DNA of 23,313 bases from contig WQUF01000260.1 in assembly GCA_009785875.1 (NCBI GenBank), positions 1 to 23,313 of the forward strand, read 5' to 3'. Origin of the DNA: Oscillospiraceae bacterium. Lineage in GTDB: Bacteria > Bacillota > Clostridia > Clostridiales > Clostridiaceae. This document shows positions 1 to 7,343 of the stretch, piece by piece. The translations under genes were made by a program, and so were the position numbers. Position 1 is the first letter of the stretch, and every line of letters starts with the position of its first letter. The notes under the pieces were generated by a model that saw only the letters and a program-made list of their open reading frames with translations, searched no databases and was not told the DNA's origin.

Positions 1-599
1 ACTATGATAAATGTTGTATTAAATGCTTTATTTATATCATCGATGACTTCTAAGATATCTTCTGCATTTTTGCTATCGAGGTTTCCTGTGGGTTCATCTG
101 CAAAGATTATCTTTGGATTATTTATAAGAGCTCTTGCTATAGATACTCTCTGCTGCTGGCCTCCTGATAATTCTGACGGCTTGTGATGTATTCTATCAGA
201 AAGCCCGAGCTTAGATAGAATTTCAGTCGCCCTTTCAATTCTCTCTAATCTTTTAATTTTAGAATATATGAGAGGATATGCAACATTATCCAATGCAGAA
301 AAATGAGGTATTAAATTAAAAGATTGAAAAATAAAGCCTAACTTTTTCCTTCTAAAATTGCACAGCTCATCTTCATCTAAAAGATTCAATGATCTATCGC
401 ATATAAAGATGTTTCCTGATGTTGGTCTCATTAAGCCTCCTAAAACATTGAGCAAAGTGGTCTTTCCAGAACCACTTTCACCCATTAATGAAACTACTTC
501 CCCTTCTTTTATCTTGAAATTTATTCCTTTTAAAACGCATATCCTTGCTTCTCCCATAAAGAAGTCTTTTCTCAAATCATTTACTTCAACGACATTCAT
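1..599 (-). CDS. ABC transporter ATP-binding protein, MacB/LolD type (partial)
   Basis: Cytoplasmic ATPase subunit of an ABC exporter or MacB/FtsX-type transporter; it would drive a permease by ATP hydrolysis. The minus-strand reading frame opens with ATG at 599 and runs off the left edge, so about 199 codons are visible. Walker A (GESGSGKTT) is at about residues 40-48, the signature LSGGQQQR starts near 144, and the Walker B extension DEPTGNLDS starts near 168, which is the classic spelling of the MacB/LolD/FtsE group. The start lies only 3 bp after the stop of the upstream membrane protein, so the two are probably co-transcribed. The partner FtsX-like permease would be expected beyond the left edge. 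Substrate is unknown. Confidence 0.93.
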   Translation of the reverse strand, partial: MNVVEVNDLRKDFFMGEARICVLKGINFKIKEGEVVSLMGESGSGKTTLLNVLGGLMRPTSGNIFICDRSLNLLDEDELCNFRRKKLGFIFQSFNLIPHFSALDNVAYPLIYSKIKRLERIERATEILSKLGLSDRIHHKPSELSGGQQQRVSIARALINNPKIIFADEPTGNLDSKNAEDILEVIDDINKAFNTTFII

Positions 600-602
600 A
601 GA

Positions 603-1283
603 CTATCCCTGCTTCGAAAATAAATTTAGTAATGTTCTTTTAACTAACATAAGGTCATCTTTCTTTAGAGTGAATATGGCGACTATAACTACAAATGCTA
701 AATTGAATAACGAAGCAATCACAGTGCCTACAAATATTTTGTTTATATCAATTTCTGTAATTACATATAATCCAATCATGATGAAAATAATAAAAAATAT
801 TGAAAAAATATTAAAGTATTTAAATATCGAATCTACCACAACATTCATCGGTGTCTTATATATAGTATTTTCCTTCTCTATAATTTGATACATTAAATTA
901 AGCAATTTTTGGAAAGACATAAAATAATAAGAAGCACAAACTACAGAAAATACCTGTTTAAATTTCTTAGTGGATTTAAGCATTTTTATTAAAGCAAAGA
1001 ATAAAATACTAAATATAAATATATCAATTACTGAAAATGATAATCTAAATGCTAATGAAATATTGATGTTTAAAATCGATTCAATATTTTTGTAATTTCC
1101 AATAAAATTTCTTATTTTGTCTTGATATATGATTAAAATAGATAATACCGAAACTGTTAAATGGAATATTAAGTTAAAGGTAAATTTGGGATGATCGATA
1201 TATGCTCTAAAAAATCTACTTTGGTTTGTAAAAAAATAATCAATCCTGGATAAACCATTTTTTTTTGCAGTCCTTTGTTTCAT
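603..1283 (-). CDS. YIP1-like multi-pass membrane protein
   Basis: 226-residue integral membrane protein. After a basic N-terminus (MKQRTAKKNG) and the segment FFTNQSRFFRAYIDHPKF, which resembles the entry of bacterial YIP1-family proteins, there are about five hydrophobic spans (roughly residues 38-55, 77-100, 108-125, 150-175, 180-203). The ribosome site AGAAGGTGAT lies just upstream of the ATG. It is the first gene of a minus-strand operon with the ABC ATPase, suggesting a membrane accessory of that transporter. The family assignment rests on general pattern (length, topology, N-terminal motif), not on catalytic residues, and a generic membrane protein cannot be excluded. Confidence 0.6.
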   Translation of the reverse strand: MKQRTAKKNGLSRIDYFFTNQSRFFRAYIDHPKFTFNLIFHLTVSVLSILIIYQDKIRNFIGNYKNIESILNINISLAFRLSFSVIDIFIFSILFFALIKMLKSTKKFKQVFSVVCASYYFMSFQKLLNLMYQIIEKENTIYKTPMNVVVDSIFKYFNIFSIFFIIFIMIGLYVITEIDINKIFVGTVIASLFNLAFVVIVAIFTLKKDDLMLVKRTLLNLFSKQG

Positions 1284-1500
1284 TTTATCACCTTCTGCTA
1301 ATTATTTTTTAGATGTATATTAAATTCAATAAGAATATTATATGGAAAAGCTCCAAAATAATGTATTAAAGATTACGTTGTGACGATGTATTTTGCATAA
1401 CTAAGGAAATGCTTGTTTATTTTGCAATATAAAAATATTAAAATGATCTTGATATGAAAGCTCATAAAGTAAAACATTTACATTGTAAGGATTTGAATTT

Positions 1501-2370
1501 ATGGATATTAAGAGTACAATCAATCTTCTTGGATTAAAGAGTGAAAAATGTTCTAATATTTCAATAATCAGCAATAAGCATGGGAATATTGTGTATAGGC
1601 TTAAATATGACAATAAATACTATGTACTAAAATATTTTACAAACGAGAACAATAGAGAAGTTAAATTTTATGAGTTACTTAGATCGATGAAATTTCACAC
1701 TTTAAGGGTGATCTCAACTTGTGAATCGGCTATACTTTTAGAATCTGTGGATCATTCTTTAGATAAAAGATTTGCTAAAGAAAAAGATCTTTTAGATTGC
1801 GATATTTTGATCTCATTAGCCAATTGGTATAGGGAATTTCACAGAATAGGCAGAGAATGTATTGAAAAAGAAGGTATTAAGCCTTTCTTTTTAGATGAAT
1901 TGTCCCATATAAAGAGAGAATCTTTAGAGGAGCTAACTCGCATGAATAAATTGAATGACGCTCCTGGTTGGAAACTTGTTTTAAATAGATATGAGGACAT
2001 TATAGATTATTCAAAAAGAATTCCTCAAACTTTTAATTATAATGATTTTTCATATTTAAATATGGTTATTGGAAAAAATAAAATCTATATGTTTGATTTC
2101 CATCTTTCAGGTTATGGCATGGCTTATTGCGACATAAGAAATGTATTGACTGCATTAGATGACAATGCAAAAAAGATATTCTTAGAAAATTATGGAGAAT
2201 ACAGCGAAGATGAAAAATTATTGGATGATCCCCTTTCTATATTGATAGCTCTTTGCATATCGTTAAATTTTGAAACTAAACCATTGTGGGCTAAGGAACT
2301 TATAGAATCGATATTTTCAGGGAAGTTCATTTTTAAGTTTAAAAAAGCTTTAAATATAGCTTTGAAGTGA
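1501..2370 (+). CDS. APH-like phosphotransferase family protein
   Basis: 289-residue protein with the aminoglycoside phosphotransferase/choline kinase fold. An N-terminal lobe carries YYVLKYF (candidate nucleotide-binding Lys, about residue 44). The catalytic loop reads NYNDFSYLN, in which the D and the N five residues later match the HxDxxxxN pattern but the usual His is Asn; FDFHLSGYG replaces the DFG-like metal site. CotS-type spore-coat proteins and small-molecule kinases share this layout. The substrate cannot be told, and the lack of the usual loop His leaves activity uncertain. Start ATG 1501 is preceded by TAAGGA at a normal distance. It is transcribed alone, divergent from the ABC operon. 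Confidence 0.75.
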   Translation: MDIKSTINLLGLKSEKCSNISIISNKHGNIVYRLKYDNKYYVLKYFTNENNREVKFYELLRSMKFHTLRVISTCESAILLESVDHSLDKRFAKEKDLLDCDILISLANWYREFHRIGRECIEKEGIKPFFLDELSHIKRESLEELTRMNKLNDAPGWKLVLNRYEDIIDYSKRIPQTFNYNDFSYLNMVIGKNKIYMFDFHLSGYGMAYCDIRNVLTALDDNAKKIFLENYGEYSEDEKLLDDPLSILIALCISLNFETKPLWAKELIESIFSGKFIFKFKKALNIALK

Positions 2371-2397
2371 CTAGTGGCTAGTGGTTAGTGGCTAGAG
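2371..2397. repeat. Heptad tandem repeat after the APH-like gene
   Basis: Immediately after the stop codon the sequence shows CTAGTGG, CTAGTGG, TTAGTGG and then CTAGAG, a short imperfect 7-bp tandem repeat of about 3.8 units. No U-tract hairpin follows, so it is not a terminator. It looks like a simple-sequence tract. Confidence 0.7.
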
Positions 2398-2433
2398 TTC
2401 TTTTAAAAAAGTTTAAATAATTTAGCATATTTT

Positions 2434-2461
2434 TTGAATGTATGAATATATTTTATATATA
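2434..2461 (+). promoter_or_regulatory. Possible promoter of the truncated ORF at 2492
   Basis: TTGAAT at 2434-2439 and TATATA at 2456-2461 are spaced by 16 bp, about 30 bp upstream of a strong ribosome site. The region is very AT-rich, so chance matches are easy; a second TATAAT lies at 2466-2471. Confidence 0.35.
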
Positions 2462-2491
2462 CAAATATAATTAGATAACGGAGGAAGAAGA

Positions 2492-2545
2492 TTGGAAACA
2501 ATTTTTATTAATGCTACTGGTGCAAAATGGCTATTTATACGCTGA
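2492..2545 (+). pseudogene. Truncated gene start interrupted by repeat copy A
   Basis: GGAGGAAG at 2480-2487 is correctly spaced from a TTG start at 2492. The frame encodes METIFINATG and then runs into the left hairpin of the 177-bp repeat, where it stops (TGA at 2543-2545) after 17 codons. A good ribosome site in front of a frame that dies inside the repeat suggests that the repeat cut off a former small gene. No continuing frame is recognisable after the repeat, so its product is unknown. Confidence 0.35.
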
Positions 2546-2694
2546 GGCGTATAAATAGCCATTTTGAACTTTATAAAATATAACTTTAGATCAGCTAAAT
2601 ATTTATGTGGTTAGAAAATAAGTTGGAATTACAGCTTAATTGTGCATAATGAATAAACATGCGTCAGCATGTTTATTCATTATGCAACAACCCC
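2518..2694. repeat. 177-bp two-hairpin repeat, copy A (MITE-like)
   Basis: This segment matches 21020-21196 with 6 differences over 177 bp and no gaps. Its left end is a perfect 20-bp inverted repeat (2523-2542 / 2547-2566, loop TGAG) and its right end another (2643-2662 / 2667-2686, loop GTCA). Between them are a 5-bp stem TTTAG/CTAAA and an imperfect palindrome around 2621-2640. The outer ends are related as inverted repeats: the right end read on the minus strand is GGGGTTGTTGCATAATG and the left end is TGGTGCAAAATG. There is no coding capacity. It is best read as a non-autonomous mobile element or a dispersed structured-RNA repeat. Confidence 0.85.
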
Positions 2695-2765
2695 ATTTTT
2701 GGAATATATTATGAATTTTATTAATATAATGTATAAAAAGTTAATTTTGAATGGAGGTCTTATTA

Positions 2766-3947
2766 ATGAATAGAGATTTAAGTGCTTGGGGAATAGATAT
2801 TGAAGATGGTGAAGGAGAAGATTTAGTTCCTACTGCTAGAATTAAAGGTGATCCTTTTACTCCTAAGGTAGAAAAAATAAATATCCCTCATACTCCTGAA
2901 GAATTGGAAAGATTTCGCAAATACGAAAGAGACAGCATTATGAAAAATATTAAAAATTTTACTGAAGGTGTGGATATATTTAAAAACTTCCAGAGAGTGG
3001 ATATATTTAAAATGATGCCTTGCGCTGGTAATTGGGCTTATTTTAACCCACCTAACGATGCTCAATTTGTAAGTTTGACTAACTCAATAGAACAAATCGG
3101 CGTAATTCAGCCAATTATTTTGCTTCACAACAATGATGAAGATGAGACATATGAGATTTTAGTTGGTCTTTCGAGATGGCGTGCACTTAAGGCTCTATAT
3201 ACTCACTCCCACGACGATAAATTCCGCCTAATCCCTGCCTACATCCTATCAAGACAAGAAGTTGGAGAATATTTCATCAGATCTATGATATTAGATTCCA
3301 ATTTTTCGTATCGCACAATAGACCAAACTGTACTGATTAAGGCTCTGATTGAACGCTTCGAGCTATTGAAAAAAAGTAAAATTTTTAGATCCGACTTAAA
3401 TGTCGCTGAAGCTTTGTCGAATGAATTTTTAATGTCCAGAAGTACTGTGTTTAATTACCTTTGCCTAAAGAAGCTTTGCGATGAAGTTATGGTGCTTTTA
3501 TTAGAAAAGAGGATTAAGCTTCAATCGGCTAGATATTTAGCTAGAGTTAACCACCAAACTCAAAGGATGATCTTGGAAAAATATGGAATAGAGCAAATAA
3601 ATATCATCCACAGAGTAAAATTTTTAACAATGGGTAATTGCGAGACAGAAGAGCAAATGGAAAAGAAGATCGTTATTGCAAATGATTTGGTGCCTTTCAC
3701 AACTAATTTAACAATTACAATAAACAAAGATTTACTCGGTGATTATATGAAATTAAATGCTGATTTTAATGTCAATGCAATGATAAATTTTGAATCAAAG
3801 TTTCAGAGAAATAACAGTGACTATTACTTTAAGGTTAGATATAACAAAGATGACATGAATTGCTACTTGGAAAAAGACTATGTTGATTCTAAAACTATTG
3901 GTAGGGTTAAAGCTAAAAATTTTGCAGAGTTAAAGAATTATAAATAG
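2766..3947 (+). CDS. Orphan ParB/Srx-fold protein
   Basis: 393 residues if started at ATG 2766, chosen because GGAGGT at 2753-2758 sits 7 bp upstream; the ATG at 2751 overlaps that ribosome site. Residues about 78-165 form a ParB/Spo0J N-terminal domain: PCAGNWAYF, SIEQIGVIQPIIL and LVGLSRWRAL (the counterpart of GERRxRA). A helical region with a plausible HTH (VAEALSNEFLMSRSTVFNYL) follows, then LLLEKRIKLQSARYLARV, typical of the ParB central domain. The C-terminal ~100 residues are unrecognised. No parA or parS-like site is visible, so a regulatory or plasmid/phage-derived role is more likely than chromosome partition. A 27-bp in-frame duplication (VDIFK twice) lies at 2970-3012. Confidence 0.8.
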   Translation: MNRDLSAWGIDIEDGEGEDLVPTARIKGDPFTPKVEKINIPHTPEELERFRKYERDSIMKNIKNFTEGVDIFKNFQRVDIFKMMPCAGNWAYFNPPNDAQFVSLTNSIEQIGVIQPIILLHNNDEDETYEILVGLSRWRALKALYTHSHDDKFRLIPAYILSRQEVGEYFIRSMILDSNFSYRTIDQTVLIKALIERFELLKKSKIFRSDLNVAEALSNEFLMSRSTVFNYLCLKKLCDEVMVLLLEKRIKLQSARYLARVNHQTQRMILEKYGIEQINIIHRVKFLTMGNCETEEQMEKKIVIANDLVPFTTNLTITINKDLLGDYMKLNADFNVNAMINFESKFQRNNSDYYFKVRYNKDDMNCYLEKDYVDSKTIGRVKAKNFAELKNYK

Positions 3948-3954
3948 TTTTTAA

Positions 3955-4136
3955 AAGAAAAGGTCTTTTATATTATATAGACCTAGTGAACAAATACTAA
4001 AGATATCATGCCTTGGGAAAGCAGTAAATTACCTTAAGATGTACGACAATAAATGGCAAAAGAACAAAGTTAATAAAACATCGCAAAAGTGCAAAAATGA
4101 CACCCTCAAGTTAGTGTGCTTTTTTTTGTTTTAACG
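3955..4136 (+). pseudogene. Possible IS66-type transposase remnant
   Basis: The intergenic stretch after the ParB-like gene is open in one frame without a proper start and reads LKISCLGKAVNYLKMY. This recalls the SKLGKAIxYxLNQW segment near the C-terminus of IS66-family transposases. Only about 20 residues look related and the downstream conserved residues are absent. I see no other gene here. It may be chance. Confidence 0.25.
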
Positions 4137-4331
4137 AGAAATAGCCGATTAAATTAGGTTAAATAATTTTTATAAAATCAGGTTTTTTCTGTGATGATCC
4201 TATAGGTTTTAGTAAAAAATGTTGAACGATTTTTCGATAAAATGGTTCTAATTTTGAAAAATAGATCAGTACAATTTTTTGGAAGTTGCACCTACTGGTG
4301 TTCGGTTTCATTAATTTTTTCCGATTTTAGT

Positions 4332-4360
4332 TTGTCTTTTGTAATGAACTACGCTATAAT
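4332..4360 (+). promoter_or_regulatory. Promoter of the STAND-TPR / rhamnosidase operon
   Basis: TTGTCT (4332-4337) and a perfect TATAAT (4355-4360) are separated by exactly 17 bp. Transcription would start near 4367, giving a leader of about 30 nt ending in the ribosome site GAAAGGTG at 4381-4388. Confidence 0.7.
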
Positions 4361-4397
4361 AACTTAATCATCATTCTAGAGAAAGGTGCTAAAAAGC

Positions 4398-7343
4398 ATG
4401 TGGTCGAATGAATTTGCTCAAAAACTACACAAATACTATTCCAAAGCATATGATTTGTTTGTTGCTTTTTTAGGTGGCAAAGCAAAAGATGAATCCCCAA
4501 GCCCTAAAGTGAATCTCAAGGAAGAAATCGCTTCAGAGCTAAGCACTGATGATAAAAAAAAGTATCTAGCTGAAGAACTTAACATTTTATCCTCACTTTA
4601 CACCTTAAATTTAATGTTAATTGATAATGATTATATTAAAAGCCAGACATTAAGTAAAGAAGAAAGTATTGAGTATTATGAAATGTATCTGAAAGTTTCG
4701 GACGAGATTGGTTTACTTTCTAAAATCGTTTGCAACAACTTAGATGTACCAAATGAAAATGCTCTTTTAAAGGCAAACGATATTTTCGAGACCGAAAATG
4801 TACCGCTTTTTGTTACAGGAAATGGTGGACAAGGTAAGACTTCCCTCATGTTTAGGTTTGCAGTGCAAAAAGCTAGAGAAGGCTTTCATGTTTTTTGGAT
4901 TCGTTTGAATGCAAACTCTGTCATTGAAAATGAAGTGAATGAAATGATCACACGATTAGAGAGTATCTCAAAAAAAACCGGTTTGCGGGTACTTTTATTC
5001 ATCGATAATCCTTTTGTAAATGAACAGGCTTTATGGATGATCCATGACAGAATCGGGTCTAATTATGATTGTATTCAAGTTATATTATTTGAACGACTTA
5101 ACCGCCTGAAGACACTGATATATGAAAATGAAAATAAACTTGAGTTTTGGTATAGCAGTGCAAATGTTATTTGTTTGCTTAATCAAAAAAATGTGGATGA
5201 AGATTTTTGGTACAATAAAGAAAGCTGTTACATGTTACCACCGAACAAGGGTTGGAAACGTCAGATAATAAGCAAGTTAGAACGTACTTTGGTTAGTTCG
5301 GGAAAATATAATGCACAAATTCTAGCGAAAGTTATTGCATCCGAGGTAAAAGAAATTGAGAACGAGAATATAGCAATTGTTGAAAATATATTCATTATTC
5401 TACTATCTTACCGTGATGTTTCTTGTAAATTAGAAAAAACAGAAGCTGTATCTACATCAGGCATTAAAATGGATTGGGATGAATGGCATGAGATTGTTAA
5501 AACTAAGCTAAACTGCAGCTTTGAATTTTCATATGCCTACATTGCATGCCTTTATTTGTTTAAAATTTCTACTACTACGGAATTGCTTTCAGCTCTAATG
5601 AACATCCCTGTTCACACATTAAATGATTTCTTTGAAGCAAAATTTAAATCGTCAATGGGTGAACCACTGCATTATCATGACGGAAAGATTTGGCCAAAGC
5701 ACGACATGATAGCAGATATATTCTTCAGATTTAATAAAGAACCATCAGTACAAACTTGCTTAGAACGTTTAATGCCACTTATGGATGAGGAAATGCTTCT
5801 CTCACTTTCAAATTTACTTTTTACGAGAGAACAGATACTGAATTGTATAAATCCAAAGTGGAAAGATTATTATCATCTAAAATATGATCGATTAGCTGAG
5901 CTATATATCAAATGTGTAAAACAAATTGGAGTTGATGCTCAAAAATGGCGACCCCATTGGCTTCTTCTCGTTGGATTTATGTATTATAATACCATTGGAG
6001 ACGAGCATAAAGCAAAGGATTCAATTGACCAAGCTTTTCAATTGTATCCCGATGAAAGCGATGTAAGATACAATTATGCGTTATACTATATTAGAAACAA
6101 TGATATGGAAAAATCAGAGCCAATATTACTCGAAATAGTCTCTAAAGGTGGCTATGATTCTAAAGAACAATTAAAAACTGTAATGAACGTGCTATTTAGT
6201 TATTATTTTAATCATGGGGACAAACTTAAAATTTACAGAATTATAAATGAAATTATAGATAATGAACCTGCAAAAGTACAGTTGATGTGTATTTTCGAAG
6301 TACTCTCACAAAAACTATTTTCCTCAATATATTTGAATGCAGCGTCATTATTTTTAGAGAAAGCAAAAAATTGTTACCCTAATAGCAGCACAATTAATAA
6401 GTTGCGGCTGGAACTTAATATAAAAAATCAAAACCCGGAAGCATCTCTTAAAAGCTTGCAGATACTAGTTGATAGCCACAAAGTCAGAAAAAACGAAATC
6501 TATTTTTTATTTGACAAGAGGAAACTCAGTGACACAAGAACTTTATTCGATCAATTTGCATACTTGTGCATGAAACTTAATAAACGTGAATTGTCATTTG
6601 ACATTGCAAAAGATTTAGTTTTGAATCATAGTTCAAAATATAGCTGTCTTTTGATTTCCCTGAGAATTTTTTTAACAATGGAAGAATTTGATTCAGCATT
6701 TCAAGTGATATTAAAATTAGAAGAGAATCAGTTAGAGCGAATTCCTTTTTATTTTTTTGAATGTGGTGATTTGTTTTTAAAGAAAGGAAAATATGAATAT
6801 GCAAATCATTGTTTTTCATATTGCTCGAGTAAAAAACAAGAAAATACTTTTATTCTCAATAGCATAGGTTTATCATACATGAAGGCAAAGAATTATGAAA
6901 AAGCCGAGGAATATTTTAATATGTCACTATCCATGTGGCCAAACGATACTTATGCCCTGATATGGTCAATACAAGCAGCTATTAATGGCAACCTTGTTAC
7001 CCCAAATATAAAAGCAAGAGCAAATCGCACTTGTGAATTATACCAAGATAGTATTCCAATTTTAGGTAAGCTCGCACTTTTATATATTAAATTAAAAGAA
7101 CCAAAACTTGCAGAAAGTTGTTATTTGAGAATTTTAGAGCTAAACCCTAACGATGATAGAGCTATCTGTGGTCTGTTTAATATATATTTCTATTCTCATC
7201 AAGTAGAAAAAGCAAAAGAAATATTGGAATCTCATTCAAATGTCAACAATATTTATATAAGGAATTGTCGCATCAAAGCAAAGCTTCCTTTAATTCCAAA
7301 AGTTACAAAAATAGACTATGTAAAAAGCGAAAGGACAAATTAA
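4398..7343 (+). CDS. STAND-type P-loop NTPase with C-terminal TPR repeats
   Basis: Large (981-residue) cytoplasmic protein. ATG 4398 is preferred over the in-frame GTG 4386, because GTG lies inside the ribosome site GAAAGGTG. Domains: a helical N-terminal region (1-130) with no recognised effector; a P-loop NTPase with Walker A GNGGQGKTS (141-149) and Walker B VLLFIDNP (198-205); an intermediate helical/winged part to about 500; then TPR-like repeats from about 515 to 965, clearest in NYEKAEEYFNMSLSMWPND and PKLAESCYLRILELNPNDD. This is the layout of signal-transducing STAND ATPases (MalT, AfsR, NLR-like immune sensors), where TPRs sense a ligand or partner. There is no HTH, nuclease, TIR or protease domain, so the output is unknown. 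Its stop codon abuts the rhamnosidase ATG, showing tight co-expression. Confidence 0.8.
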   Translation: MWSNEFAQKLHKYYSKAYDLFVAFLGGKAKDESPSPKVNLKEEIASELSTDDKKKYLAEELNILSSLYTLNLMLIDNDYIKSQTLSKEESIEYYEMYLKVSDEIGLLSKIVCNNLDVPNENALLKANDIFETENVPLFVTGNGGQGKTSLMFRFAVQKAREGFHVFWIRLNANSVIENEVNEMITRLESISKKTGLRVLLFIDNPFVNEQALWMIHDRIGSNYDCIQVILFERLNRLKTLIYENENKLEFWYSSANVICLLNQKNVDEDFWYNKESCYMLPPNKGWKRQIISKLERTLVSSGKYNAQILAKVIASEVKEIENENIAIVENIFIILLSYRDVSCKLEKTEAVSTSGIKMDWDEWHEIVKTKLNCSFEFSYAYIACLYLFKISTTTELLSALMNIPVHTLNDFFEAKFKSSMGEPLHYHDGKIWPKHDMIADIFFRFNKEPSVQTCLERLMPLMDEEMLLSLSNLLFTREQILNCINPKWKDYYHLKYDRLAELYIKCVKQIGVDAQKWRPHWLLLVGFMYYNTIGDEHKAKDSIDQAFQLYPDESDVRYNYALYYIRNNDMEKSEPILLEIVSKGGYDSKEQLKTVMNVLFSYYFNHGDKLKIYRIINEIIDNEPAKVQLMCIFEVLSQKLFSSIYLNAASLFLEKAKNCYPNSSTINKLRLELNIKNQNPEASLKSLQILVDSHKVRKNEIYFLFDKRKLSDTRTLFDQFAYLCMKLNKRELSFDIAKDLVLNHSSKYSCLLISLRIFLTMEEFDSAFQVILKLEENQLERIPFYFFECGDLFLKKGKYEYANHCFSYCSSKKQENTFILNSIGLSYMKAKNYEKAEEYFNMSLSMWPNDTYALIWSIQAAINGNLVTPNIKARANRTCELYQDSIPILGKLALLYIKLKEPKLAESCYLRILELNPNDDRAICGLFNIYFYSHQVEKAKEILESHSNVNNIYIRNCRIKAKLPLIPKVTKIDYVKSERTN

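Noticed and set aside
358..888. Plus-strand 176-codon open frame
   Set aside because: It lies antisense to the ABC ATPase and the membrane protein, lacks a ribosome site and encodes no recognisable domain.
2371..2397. Short heptad repeat considered as a CRISPR or iteron array
   Set aside because: Units are only 7 bp with no spacers and fewer than four copies.
2523..2686. Hairpins of the 177-bp repeat considered as ordinary terminators
   Set aside because: No U-run follows either stem, and the two copies match over the whole 177 bp, so the unit is the repeat, not the hairpin.
2766..3947. ParB-like gene as marker of the chromosome origin
   Set aside because: No ParA, GidB or parS-like palindrome nearby, and the sequence differs from Spo0J/Noc signatures (GLSRWRA instead of GERRxRA).
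4398..7343. STAND protein as an Avs-type phage sensor
   Set aside because: No nuclease, protease or other effector domain is visible at the N-terminus, and the partner gene is a glycosidase; left as an open question rather than called.
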